Translations under genes and position numbers: made by a program | Notes under the pieces: generated by a model | Databases searched by the model: none | Seen by the model: the letters and a program-made list of their open reading frames with translations, nothing else | What the model was told of the DNA's origin: nothing | Shown: one piece after another, positions 45,530-56,867 of the stretch | Numbering within the stretch: the stretch's first letter is position 1 | How the letters are laid out: every line of letters begins with the position of its first letter | DNA from: Albugo candida | Taxonomy: Eukaryota > Oomycota > Peronosporomycetes > Albuginales | Direction: 5' to 3' | Assembly (NCBI GenBank): GCA_040437565.1 | Contig: JBDOQK010000007.1 | Location: 372,001-436,000, forward strand | Length of the DNA stretch: 64,000 nt

Positions 45530-48500
45530 ATGACAATGCTCATCTTTTCAATCTCTTCTTTCTTACAGATTGCAGCGTTATTAGATGCGAAACTAAGCAC
45601 CGATGAAATCAAACTCACCGAAAAACATAGAAATTCGCTATTATCTCATCTCCGCAATCTCTTTTCATCAATTTTCAGCCCATTTTGGTCGCTACATCAA
45701 GCATCGAGACCGCAACGAGCACAGCAAAAACTCGGAGATTCATTCAATGTGTACTTGACAATCTTGATACTATCCTTCACCATCTTTCTCGTCGTCGCTG
45801 GAAGCCTATACATTTGGATTCTATCGCGTCAAGTTCGACCGCGCAAAATCGACAAAAGCGTGGAGCGTACAGATCGTCCGCCTTCACCGACTTCGAAACG
45901 AATGCGGAACATGCGTTCGTATTCTTTCTCGGATTTGCACGAAATCAAGCAATTAAAGCAACAGGAAACCTCCGCACTCAATCAATGGAAAGACGATTCT
46001 ATCGATTTTCCGTTATCCTTACAACTCAAATTCGGCTCTGTTCAGTTAAATTGGATATATGAAGCATTATCTCGTGTTTTCTCGTTTCTGCGTGAAGATT
46101 TTCTACCGATTGTGACAAAGTACGCGTTCTACTTTGCTGATCCATTATATCTTCGGGTGTCTAATATCAATTCCTATGACGCAGAAATGTCCATTTGCAT
46201 CACTACAGAAAAGGAGAGCCAATTTTCGGTTTGGGAGATCACGAGGGCTCGATCTTGATTGTATCTCGTGGACAAGTGGGTTTAGCAATTCATAAAGGCG
46301 AAGAGTATGGTCGTGAGGCAGCGCGTACAGGCGAGGAATTGAATGTGTTTACAAAAACAATCAGAGCAGGAGAAGTGGTGACATCGTCTCTGGCGCTATT
46401 GGCAATGCTTGTTGATCAATTGGAGCCTCCCACTCGAACAAACTCGATTTTGAAGAATAAGGTTTGCAACAACCTTTCTGCGTACGCGACAGCCGACGAA
46501 GAGACAACCGTTTTACAAATCCCCTGGCAATCCGTCTGTGATGTTGCCGACAGATTTTCAGATTGTTTTTATCGCGTGGCGCAAGTCGTATTGGATCAGA
46601 TAGAGAGGATCACTATCAGGTCTTTAATCGACCATTTTGGAATCTATTCGAGTTTATATGTTGCAGTCCCACTCATCGACTTGAGAGATTGCAATCCTGC
46701 CAGCTTTCAGAACGACGACGATATCATCAAAGCCGCTGTTTCAATTCTTGCAGACACCATTCAGCTTGAAGACGCTCAGACACGCCGTTTGTTGCTAGAT
46801 TCTAGGATCATTACGATAGAAAGTGGAGGTACTATCGACTTGGACGCAGTGAAGGATGGAATGTATATCGTGATCAGTGGGTCTGTCAAGGTGCAAGCGC
46901 TCGCTCAGAAGCATCTCCATACGCTGTATACTGCTTCCCAAGGATGCCAGATCGGTCTGACCTTCTCGGTGATTGGGTATCATACGATCCCATTGTGCCT
47001 GTCGTGTGAGGAGACCACCGCTGTATTGCTTTGGATCCCGGCGTTGACTGTATCAAAACTATTAGAAAGCAGAGCGGTTTCCACTCGTTGTGTGCGTCAT
47101 CTCCTCGAGCAGTATTCAGAATTAGTTTGTACTGTGGACAGCAGCTTTGAATGGCTTCATTTGCAAGGCGGAGAGGTACTTTTCGAGCGTGGAGATTACT
47201 GTGATGCGGTGTACACAGTCCTCAGCGGTCGATTACGAGCTATTCAGGGTCAACAACATTGCGACCGAACGATTGAAGCAGCAAGTGAGCTTTCTCGGAA
47301 CGCGACACTCGGAGCTCTTGACATGCTCACTGGATCCCCAAGCACGTCAACTGTGCACGCAATTCGCGACTCACAGATATCCAAAATGCCCAAAAATGTA
47401 TTCGATTATATCGTAAGCGTACAGCCCGGTGTCCTCATTCACTTTACCAAATCATTGGTTCAGAAATTCCCGAGGCAACACGGCACACCATTCAGCAACG
47501 GCAATGGAGTACCTCAAGTCGATGTATCGCTGGATCCACAGAATCAATCGTCGATGCGTTCTCGTCCTTCTCTGTCGCTGGGCACGATAGCAGTCATCGC
47601 ATTGACAAAACGATGCCACTTGTCCAAATTTTGTGAGAATTTGCTGAAATCGCTTCAAGAAATCGCATCCAAAGTGTCAGTGATCTCATCCGAAAAGGCC
47701 AATGAAGCGCTCGGAACCGAATGGAAAACTCGATCGCGAATGACGCGTGCGAATCTGAGCACGTGGCTTGGAGATATGGAAAACTCTAATGAGCTTGTCG
47801 TCTACAAAGCCGATTTGGAGCTGACATTCTGGACCAAGCTCTGTGTCCGCCAAGCCGATCATATCCTCTTACTGTGCTCTGATGTTGATGCGCATCGTAC
47901 CTTTCTCGAAGATATCGTTGAGATATTACAAAGCGCATGGAGTCGTAAAAATGTCGCGATAAGCGTTGTGAGGATCCGTGAGAAGAATTGGACAGTGAAA
48001 GCGATAGAGAGCTCGGCTCTCAAGTCGCAAGGCAAAGGAGCGTCAGCAGCTTTGAAACGCCGACTTCGCATCTTACGTGGGGAATCGCTGATACTACCGA
48101 AACTGATGCTTCCAATGGAGAAATACGAATGGATCAGCTATTTCCACAATGTACAAGAACCCTTTGTGGAGCACAAATGTGATTTTGATCGACTTGCTCG
48201 ACGAGTGACCGGGAACGCGTTGGGTTTGGTGCTTGGTGGAGGTGGTGCCCGAGGCTTGGCGCATATCGGCGTACTTCGAGCTCTTCAGGAATGCGATATT
48301 TGCGTCGATGTGGTTGGAGGCACAAGCTTTGGCGCATATATTGGAGCTATATATTCGCTCCATCCATTCGATCTGAAGAGTGTGGAAATGAAAATCAAAT
48401 TGATGTCTGCATCTCTCAGTAGCATCCTCGAGAAGCTTCGTGATCTCACGCTTCCAATCGCGTCGTTTTTCAACGGGAATCGATTCAATCAGGCGATCCA

Positions 48501-49224
48501 AGAGCACTTTAAAGACCTCACCATAGAAGATCTGGTGCTGAATTACTTTTGCGTCACGACTGATATTGCAAAGTCTCGAATGAGTATCCATCGCAGTGGG
48601 TACGTTTGGAAGTACGTTCGAGCGTCTATGAGTCTTCAGGGCTACCTGCCTCCTGTTTCAGAGGAAGGATCCTTGCTGCTGGATGGAGGGTACATGAACA
48701 ACCTTCCTGCCGACGTAATGCACCAAGAAGGCGGTGTCAAGTATATACTGGCGGTAGATGTTGGAAGTGAGCCTCGACAAAACTATCACGCGTATGGCGC
48801 ATCGCTGTCCGGCTGGTGGATTCTATGGAACAAATTGAATCCGTTCTCAAAGACGGCGATGGTACCGTCGATGGGAGACGTATCGGCAGCTTTAGCGTTT
48901 GTGGCTTCGTCACAAAACAAAGAGCGAATTCGCAACGAATGTATCAATTTGTATCTTCGTCCACCGGTCCAAAATTACGGAACACTTCAGTTCGACAAAA
49001 TGGATGAAATCATACGACTCGGATACGAGTACGCATTGCCGAGAATTCGCGAGTGGCAAGCACGAGTCTTGGCGCAGCATCGCATGCATCCATTCGATAC
49101 GAAAAGTCTGGCACCTCTACCCAAAGCGACTTGCAATGTTGTCGAAAATGTAGCCCCAACTCGTTCGAAGAGCATCTCTGCTGAATTGTGGCAACTCGGC
49201 CGCATGTACGACTCGACAACTTGA
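45530..49224 (+). CDS. NTE/PNPLA6-type patatin lysophospholipase with cyclic-nucleotide-binding-like domains
   Basis: Hydrolyses (lyso)phosphatidylcholine at the ER. An N-terminal membrane helix (VYLTILILSFTIFLVVAGSL) precedes several CNB-like domains, recognisable from GEPIFGLGDHEGSILIVSRG and GGEVLFERGDYCDAVYTVLS. The patatin domain has the oxyanion loop GGGGARG, nucleophile elbow GTSFG (Ser near residue 911) and DGG (Asp near 1030), so the dyad is intact. Two exons, 45530-46119 and 46185-49224, are joined by a 65-nt intron (GTACGC...GACGCAG) that resolves the frame change, giving 1,209 aa. The start is doubtful: an acceptor-like CTTTCTTACAG lies just inside the frame, so the true first exon may be upstream, near the gap. 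The stop is 18 bp from the convergent neighbour's stop. Confidence 0.93.
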
Positions 49225-49242
49225 CAAATGTATCCGATGGCA

Positions 49243-52200
49243 TCATTCGACATCGAGGCTCCAGAGACAAACACTGCCATCCCAACTCGCTGAAAAAACA
49301 ACGGAATGGATGAGGGCCAAGCTCGTGATTCCAGAGATATGAGCTTTGACTTGCTTGAGACATATTCCTGTCCGAATGTTCATCGCACAAAGCGCTCCAT
49401 CCTCACCCGCGGAAATCAATTTGGTAAAGTCTCGTTGGAGGCACGTGATGGCTCCACGATGACATTGTTGTGCGAAATGTGGTCCTTTGGAAAGATACCT
49501 GAGATCCCAAATACGAACGATTCCATCACTGCTTCCCGTACAAATATTGAATTCCGCTGGGCCACCGATCGCGATACACGTGACAGGACCGCTATGATCT
49601 CCAAGTGCATGCGTGCATTGGTGTCCCGAACGAAAATGGAGATCCCATACTTTAGCCGTTCGATCATTTGCTGCTGTGATGAGACGATCGCCTGTGGCCT
49701 GAATGTCTCTCAATCCTCCATGATGGGCGATGAAGTCATGCTTGAGTGCAAGTGCTCCAAGATCCCAAATCTTCAGACGATGACTCGAGCATCCACTGAC
49801 CAAATGATCACGATGAGGAAGGAAGCGCAAACAGCTGAGACTGCCAGTGTGATTGCGAAATGTAGCCAGTGGAGTTGCTTTAGAGGTTTCCCAAATTCGT
49901 ATGGTGGTGTCCTGTGATCCGGAAAACAAAAGTGTGCGATCTGTCGTCACCGAAGCGCCCAATTCCGCACACGTTATTGGACCTTTGTGGCCACAAAGCA
50001 GCAGACATTTTCGTGAGATCTCATTGGTATCGATGGAATGGTATGAGAGAGATGTCGTCGGATAGCTCGATGACGATGGAGAGATTTTGTGCTCTTTATG
50101 GAAGGAAGAGAATGGTGCGTGTGGATGTCGGAGTCGACTGTCTGTGCTCATCGGCTCGGAATGCGTTGGAGGTGAGAAGAAATGGAGCAAGCCGCGTCTT
50201 CGTACGGAATTGGAAAAGCTCCAGACACAAAGTGTGCCATCCTGAGACCCTGATACCACGAGATCATCACGAGTCTGAAGGGTTCTCACAGCATCCAAAT
50301 GGCTATCGAGATGGAGAACGTTCGAGTCTGTTACTGTGCTTCTCGATGTTTGGGTACAAGTGTATGGATCACACGAGATGACGGTGCCGGTGGACAGCCC
50401 ACAAACGACCCGATCTGGAAGCACAGCCATGCATAAGATCGGAGTGTAGCAGTGATGCACGACTCGCGTCCCATCAGCTCTCAGATTTTGCAATACGCTC
50501 GCATTTCGACGAGTCTGTGTCTCCTCACACGAATCCATTCTCGGCGACCACGCAGTTGGAGTCGGATACGGCAGCGGATCCGGACACGAGGAGACTTTAC
50601 GTTGTATGACAGTGTCCAAGTCATAGCGCAATGGTGACGGGGGTTTCTCACAACGCGTTGAGGTTTGCGTTGATGTGTGTCTGATTTTCTCCGACGATTT
50701 CGACAATTCTAAAGCTCGTGACACATTTTCCACAAGTTTTTTCAACGTATTTGCGAGCTCATCCGTTTTATCGTACGCTGTGCACATGACACTCACAAAG
50801 GATTGGACGTTGCGTGCAGAGACTTGGACCATCAGCATGCTGTAGATGAGATTGCCACTGACCGAGAAAAAGACTTGGTCCGATACGTTCTTCAGCTGTG
50901 ATTGTCGAGACTTTAGCGTTGTGAGAGAATCCGATGTGTCGTTGGGCTCGGAGAGCATCGCTTCTTGGAGATCGTGCGTGAACGCGTGCTGCCACATGTC
51001 CAACGACTGACATATCGGACAGAGAGTCAAAGCGGTCACCAGGTATTCTTTTCGTGCTACAAAGGAGATGGAGTCTCTGGTGAAGGAGCAGAGAGCGTCA
51101 CGTACCGAAGCCGCTTGAAGACTTTTTCTCATCCAACATGTGGTAGTAATGGGATGCTACTTTGAGCATTCTTCTCGCAGTGTGAAAGTCTTCGTGGAGG
51201 TGACATTCGTTCATCAGATACGACGACAAACGAACGAGAATGTCGAATCCTTGTTCGCCAATACAGCTTCCCGATCCTTTGGGATTGTACCACGTTGTGG
51301 AGTTCTGCACATACGTTCGCGAATGATAATAGTCGGAATGTGTCGAGGTGTTCCAAGGGGTCGATGGATTCCCATTCTCGGAAGTCAACTGCTCGACAAA
51401 TCGATGTCCAGGCTGCATCAAAATGAGAACAAAGAGATCTCGAGCATACTCGTGTCTAAAGTGGAGTTCGCAAGACTTTTGGGTCATGTGAGGTCAAACG
51501 AGGATCGAGAAGAGATACAGATGCAGTACGTACGTTGAGTTCGTCGTGGGGAAGCGATACATCGGATGAGAATATCGCTGTCAGGCTTTTGTATAAAAGC
51601 TGTTCGATGCGTTGTTCGAGTGGGGAAGTATGTCTTTTCGACCAGGAAGCATTCATCGCTGTGGAGATTGGAATGGGGGATTGAAGACGCATATCGCTGG
51701 AATTTGATGATTTCGGATCTCCACACGGATTGGGTTTGGATGGAGGTCTCTGGCTTTCAAAGACGGAATGCAAAGCGTCGGCATCGATCTGAAAGCACTC
51801 ACATAAATGCTCCGGCGCAATGGTTCGATAGGCTTTCATATCGCGTTCCCATCCATCCAACGCGTTGATTTCCAGTGAGAAATGACGGCTCAGATGCCAA
51901 TGCAAACTCTCTTCGTCGAAAGCGGTAGCGCTTGGAACGTCAGAGCGCGTATCCAGCATCCTATCAATTTCAGCAATTGTCTGAAGGCTCTGTTCCCACA
52001 GCGATATCGCATTGTCCGATTGCGTGTGATTTGAATTGGATTGTGATTCCGCCGATACTCTCTCTCCATCTTTGAGAATATCGCGTTCTCGAGACTGTGA
52101 CGCCGGGGGATCCAATGAAGGCATCGTATATATCGGCGTTGTTGGAGCTCTCTGCATGCCGATCGTGCTCGTGTAGAACGGATATAGGAAGCCTGTATCG

Positions 52201-54865
52201 ACATCTGGATACCAAGCTCTCTTCAGCAACACATTGAGATCCAAAGAAGCCTCGATATTCCCAGTTCCATGATGCAAAGCGGATGAACGTACGAGTTTCA
52301 CATACAACGAGTGGAAAGTATCCATTTCTGCTGAATTGTGATTCTCCAAAAACGTCTGAAAAGATTGAGTGCATAAAAGCCTGGAAACAAATGCGAATAC
52401 TTCCGAATCGATGAGACAACTCGTCACAAATCGATGCTTATTGAAAACTGGCAGCTTGTGATTGACAAAGAAAAGACAATCGCGGTATCCCATGAAGACG
52501 GTCGCGTGGAAGATAACAAATTCGAGACGGATACGCTGCTCTATTTGATCCGACCACGCGTACGTCTCCGTGGCCTCTTGAGCGTTGGATGGATCGGCAT
52601 GGAATCCAGCGGGAGCATCCGAATTGACGGTGAGAATACTTGCCAGTCGCGTTGTTAATTGTCGAGTCAATTTCGATGGAAGAAGACGATGAAAATCGCT
52701 CCTTTGAGTCGTATAGCACGAGCTTTCGTTCTCGGGTATCGTCACACAGCCACAATCACAATCGACCAAAACCAGATGCTCGGGCAGCGAAGTTTCCATC
52801 GACATTGGTAGCCAAGAAGAATGAAGGCCCAACATGTAAGGAAGAGGAGCTTGGAGGTAATCGAGGAGATAGCGCGGAAGGACGGGGACGTAAGGATGCT
52901 GCCAGCGGAATGGATACAACAGAGTACAAATGGCTTCCGCAACAGGACACAATACCGCCATGTTCGTCGAATGAATTACGATACGATATTCCAGCAACGT
53001 CAGAGCGACGATATCGATAATTTCTCGTACGTTGAAAAGCGCAAAAAGTGGCGCTAACGTGTACGCTACCGGTGGAAATAATGCTTGCATGCTGTCTGTC
53101 GGGATACATCGATGCTCATCGACTGCTGGAAACAGAGGAAGAGAAGATGGAGTCTTGGATCGGATGATCTCCAATACAGACAGAGGATGTCGCGAGGTGA
53201 CAGACGGTAACAGCATCGTAATGGTCGATGTCGACATGGTAAATTGCACTCCATAGACTCCACGAACGGGCTGCAGGATCCCGTGGCAGAGATCGACCAT
53301 GTACTGCTCCAAATGACGAGGGTGGAGCGGATTGCGTATGGATGTCACATTGTCTGTAATCCAAGTGTGAACAAGCGCTAGAAGACACGTTCGTACTTGT
53401 TCCAACAGAGGTATCCGCGTGATGAGACAGATGCACGTCGCGTGCCAAAAGACGTCAGCGTTCCTCTCACGAATGCATTCGAAACATTGGCAGCGTTGAT
53501 ACACATTCAGACAGATCCCAAACGATCGAGACAATCCATCCGAGCCTCCAGACAATAGAAACGAAGACATGTGGCTGATGGGTCTTTTTTGCTGGTGGAC
53601 GACTTGGGGTCCATTTGGTTGACAAAACCACTCGATTTTTGTCGGCAATCTAAAGTGCTGTCGATCCGATGGAGGGTAGCGGAAGAGGATACTGCTTTCC
53701 CCAGCGATATGAGCGGAAGTCTCGTTCTTCCCTGAGCCTACGATCAGAACGTAATCGATGACCCCATTTTGCAGACGTGTTTCCGGGTCCTTGGAATTCA
53801 TTCGCAAATCAGAAATCACGTTATTTGCTTCGGATACATTGTCGTGACGATCAAAGCTTATGTTTGAAAAACGCTTCCGACTTGCATATTGATCATTTTC
53901 AGTGAAATTGGTATGTTCCATCAGCTCCGGCACACTCAGTGATCGAAAACGCACTTGTGTGAGGTTTCTGGGCGTGTAACATACGGAGACTCGAAGTGCA
54001 AACACAAGCGATGCATTTACATCACGTGTGGCTACCGGGTACCATTGTTCGATTTCCTCATACGGTGGAAGTTGATTGAGCGAGATTCCAACTACAGCGA
54101 TTGTGGTGAGGTCGAAAACGAGTGGGAATGACAATGGGATGTACCTCTGCCGAGAAACCCGTTACAGCTCGCGATGTCTTGTCCGCGCATTGGGAGGTGG
54201 AAATGAGGTTCATTGAGCAATCGATCGACACAAAAGAGTTGTAATTCGCCACAAGAATCGATATTTTCGAATATGAATTCTTCATCCCACAAAAGATCGC
54301 TACTCGCTACGTCGTCCAGTAATGCTGTCGAAGTGAGTATGATGGAACGCTCTTTATCGCGAATTTTGGAGACCCAAGCGCTTCTCGAAGACATAAAGGC
54401 TGTTTTCTCCTTTGTGGAGTGTCCCTCGCGATTATCTGTCGGCTTTACAACTCTCAAAAGCACGGAAATCGCTTCGGAAGGTCGACATTGAGATTGTTTT
54501 TTCAAATGGTTTGTCAACTGGAGTCTCCCAAAGCTATGCAGTGGTCCTTCGGTACGCTCAGTGCGGTGATTGAAGCGTTCCCACGCTCGTCGACCGAAAA
54601 TCGTCGCAACGCCATTAATGAGAGAATTGCGATGCGTTTCGTTGCGTTCAGAGTTTGTCAATGTGCGTGACAATTTAAGTACTATCGAGAAATGCGTATG
54701 AGCTCAGTGGTGGGAGTGAATGCGTCAAGTACCTCGTACACGTAAGTCTCCTTCTTTGTGGAGCTGCGCTTGTGCATCTGTTAGAGCTGCAGATGCTAAA
54801 GCACACGTAACCTCTGAAGCTGTGTGTGGGGATAGCTGAGATAGCACCAACTCTTTCTCGTGCAT
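49243..54865 (-). CDS. C2 - DENN - WD40 protein, putative Rab GEF (DENND3/SCD1-like)
   Basis: Five exons: 54733-54865, 54145-54681, 51534-54091, 51106-51475, 49243-51056. Introns are 51, 53, 58 and 49 nt, all GT-AG and in frame, giving 1,803 aa. The start MHEKELVLSQL follows an in-frame stop. Residues about 120-280 form a C2 domain (LLWDEEFIFENID, GELQLFCVDRLL, FLGRVGISLNQLPPYEEIEQW). The DENN module includes the cDENN core (NVREIIDIVALTLLEYRIVI, LPYMLGLHSSW). The last roughly 450 residues are WD40 repeats (HLDAVRTLQ, TIRIWETSK, GIVRIWDLR, WDGSVCLWS). DENN plus WD40 occurs in animal DENND3 and plant SCD1, which activate Rab GTPases; the N-terminal C2 is an addition that could bring it to membranes (inference). 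Target Rab unknown. Confidence 0.9.
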
Positions 54866-55474
54866 CGATATGGCGCGTATGGATAGAGAATAGTGACTTT
54901 GTATGACAGTTTATCGCATGTGTGATCTTATGAGAACATTTGCAGTACAAATACAAAGGCGTTTGTGGGATTTATTTTGGTTTTTTTAACATACTTTTAC
55001 TGTCGATACAACAAAGGCTTAGTAATGCTTTGCTGTTACTATTATCACACAACTCGCATTGCTGTTAAAACTTCATTGAGATGCGACGTCATAGAGTTTT
55101 GAGACTGTGATGAAGTTTGAGATTGAAGAGGCGTGAACGCGGACATGAACATCGAATGCGACACTCAGAGGTTTGTACGAGTGGGTGAGACAAAAGCGAG
55201 TCAATTCATGGCAAAATGATGGATGCACGAGTGGAAAGATACGTCTGGAGCTTTATCATTTGCGCTCTACAGGTAGAAATCGCGTTGACTATTGGGGTAA
55301 CGACAAGGATGGTATTCGTTTGCAGAAAACGGTGCATTTGGAATTACATTATCGTATTTAGGGAAATAGATGAAAGGATTCGACAGCAATTTCCTTTGGA
55401 TCGGTGGTAATGTGCATAGCTATTTGTAATTAAGATAATGTACTTGATACTATTGTAATTAGATTCGCTAGCTA
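54866..55474. other. Intergenic region between divergent DENN and MinC genes
   Basis: About 600 bp, AT-rich, with no recognised element; it should contain both promoters. Confidence 0.5.
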
Positions 55475-56505
55475 ATGCTTCGAAGCTTTTATCGCCATAT
55501 ATCGTCAGATGTTGGTTTGATAGCTCGCCAATCAGCAAAATTTCTGCGTCCGTCAATTGATCCCACGCTGAAATGCTTACAGCTAGACGGAAGAGCTTAT
55601 TTAATTCCGACAATAAGCTTGGTACGAGAGCATCTTGGCGATCCAGTTCAATCTCTTCATCCAAAGCTTCATTCGTGTGAAAGTACACCTGTAGTACTAG
55701 ACCTGCGCGGAGTCTCCAGCGACGGTAAAATTCACTTTTAGCGGTCATCGGAAATAATAAACCTTTGAATTCTGTAGGATCGCCGCATTCTCAGAGTATA
55801 AAGAAGCACGAATTGCGATCAAAGATAGCAAGCCTAGAGGTGAGGTTCACCTTTTCCGATGGATATGATGCTGAGGTGTTATTATAGTCAAATGGATACA
55901 AAACAGTAGGAGTAACAAATGCATGTGATCAGGCCAAACGTGTGGCACTCCAACTAGACCTCCCGTCGTTCATAACGACGAATGCATCCGGAATTGTACA
56001 TGACGTGGGTTCCAACGCACTTCCAAGCTCACGCAATGGTAGTGATAGTCACACGCAACAGTCCAATGAAATCCTTGTCAACACTCTCGATGTCAACACG
56101 GAATTTGGCAATCCTTTTTCGAATCCACCTATGGTAATCCAGAGTTGTGTTCGGTCGGGCCAGCAAGTCTATGCAAAGTCGCGATCATTAGTTGTATTAG
56201 GAAATGTGAATTCTGGAGCAGAAGTGATGTCTGATGGAGATATATCGATATTTGGAGCATTTAAGGGTCGAGCATTAGCCGGTATTACTGGTCATCGAGA
56301 AGCTCGTATTACTTGTGGATGCTTTGATGCCGAATTAGTTTCTATTGCTCACCATTTCACGACGTGTGATGGAGCGGCATTTTCCAATTCCATTGGAGCA
56401 AACAAGTCAAGCCAGGTTTGGTCAGAATTACGGCTGCATCAGCCAACAAGTATATTTCTAGATCTGGAAAGCTCTGAACTGATTTTCAAATCCAGCGTTG
56501 GCTAA
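55475..56505 (+). CDS. minC: MinC, septum-site-determining protein, mitochondrion-targeted
   Basis: Three exons: 55475-55724, 55778-55839, 55888-56505. Introns are 53 nt (GTAAAA...TGTAG) and 48 nt (GTGAGG...TATAG); the joined frame is 309 aa. The first 28 residues (MLRSFYRHISSDVGLIARQS) are basic, Ser/Arg-rich and lack acidic residues apart from one Asp: a mitochondrial presequence. Residues about 35-120 match the MinC N-domain (LDGRAYLIPTISL, STPVVLDL, GYKTVGVTNA). The C-domain begins near 190 with the MinD-binding motif RSGQ (193-196), then LVVLGNVNSGAEVMSDGDI, FGAFKGRALAG, EARITC and AELVSIA, all strongly conserved with bacterial MinC. In bacteria MinC blocks FtsZ assembly away from midcell; here it would position mitochondrial division. 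No minD or minE lies in the window. An overlapping minus-strand frame is a shadow. Confidence 0.93.
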
Positions 56506-56778
56506 AAGTGAACATGATTCGTTTTTCGGTGACCTTGCACGATGGGTGACACTACCACTTGCTGTTAATCGGATGACATATATTCCGCACAAATATATAT
56601 ATACTCTGGGAGCAAACAACATGCACTGCTGATCTAGTGATGAACGTAAACGTTGTAACAAATTTGTAGCATTTATAGCCGAAATGTCGGTCGATCTACA
56701 GTAATGTCTCGCACATAAGTTTCGTATCCTAGGACAATGTTCACCACTTCAAGTGAGGGAAGTCATGCGTGTGGCCAC

Positions 56779-56810
56779 AGTTCACTGTAGTTCACTGTAG
56801 TTCACTGTAG
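56779..56810. repeat. Three tandem copies of a 10-bp unit
   Basis: AGTTCACTGT occurs three times head to tail (56779-56808) plus two bases of a fourth, 58 bp upstream of the STT3 start codon. It may be a chance microduplication or a transcription-factor site cluster in the promoter or leader. Confidence 0.85.
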
Positions 56811-56867
56811 ATTCCATAAAGGGGAAAGTAGCGATATCGTAAAACTTGGCAGTGCAATAAAACTGCT

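Noticed and set aside
55344-55748. Minus-strand 134-codon open frame
   Set aside because: It overlaps the first exon and intron of the plus-strand MinC gene in antisense, has no motif, and is explained as a shadow.
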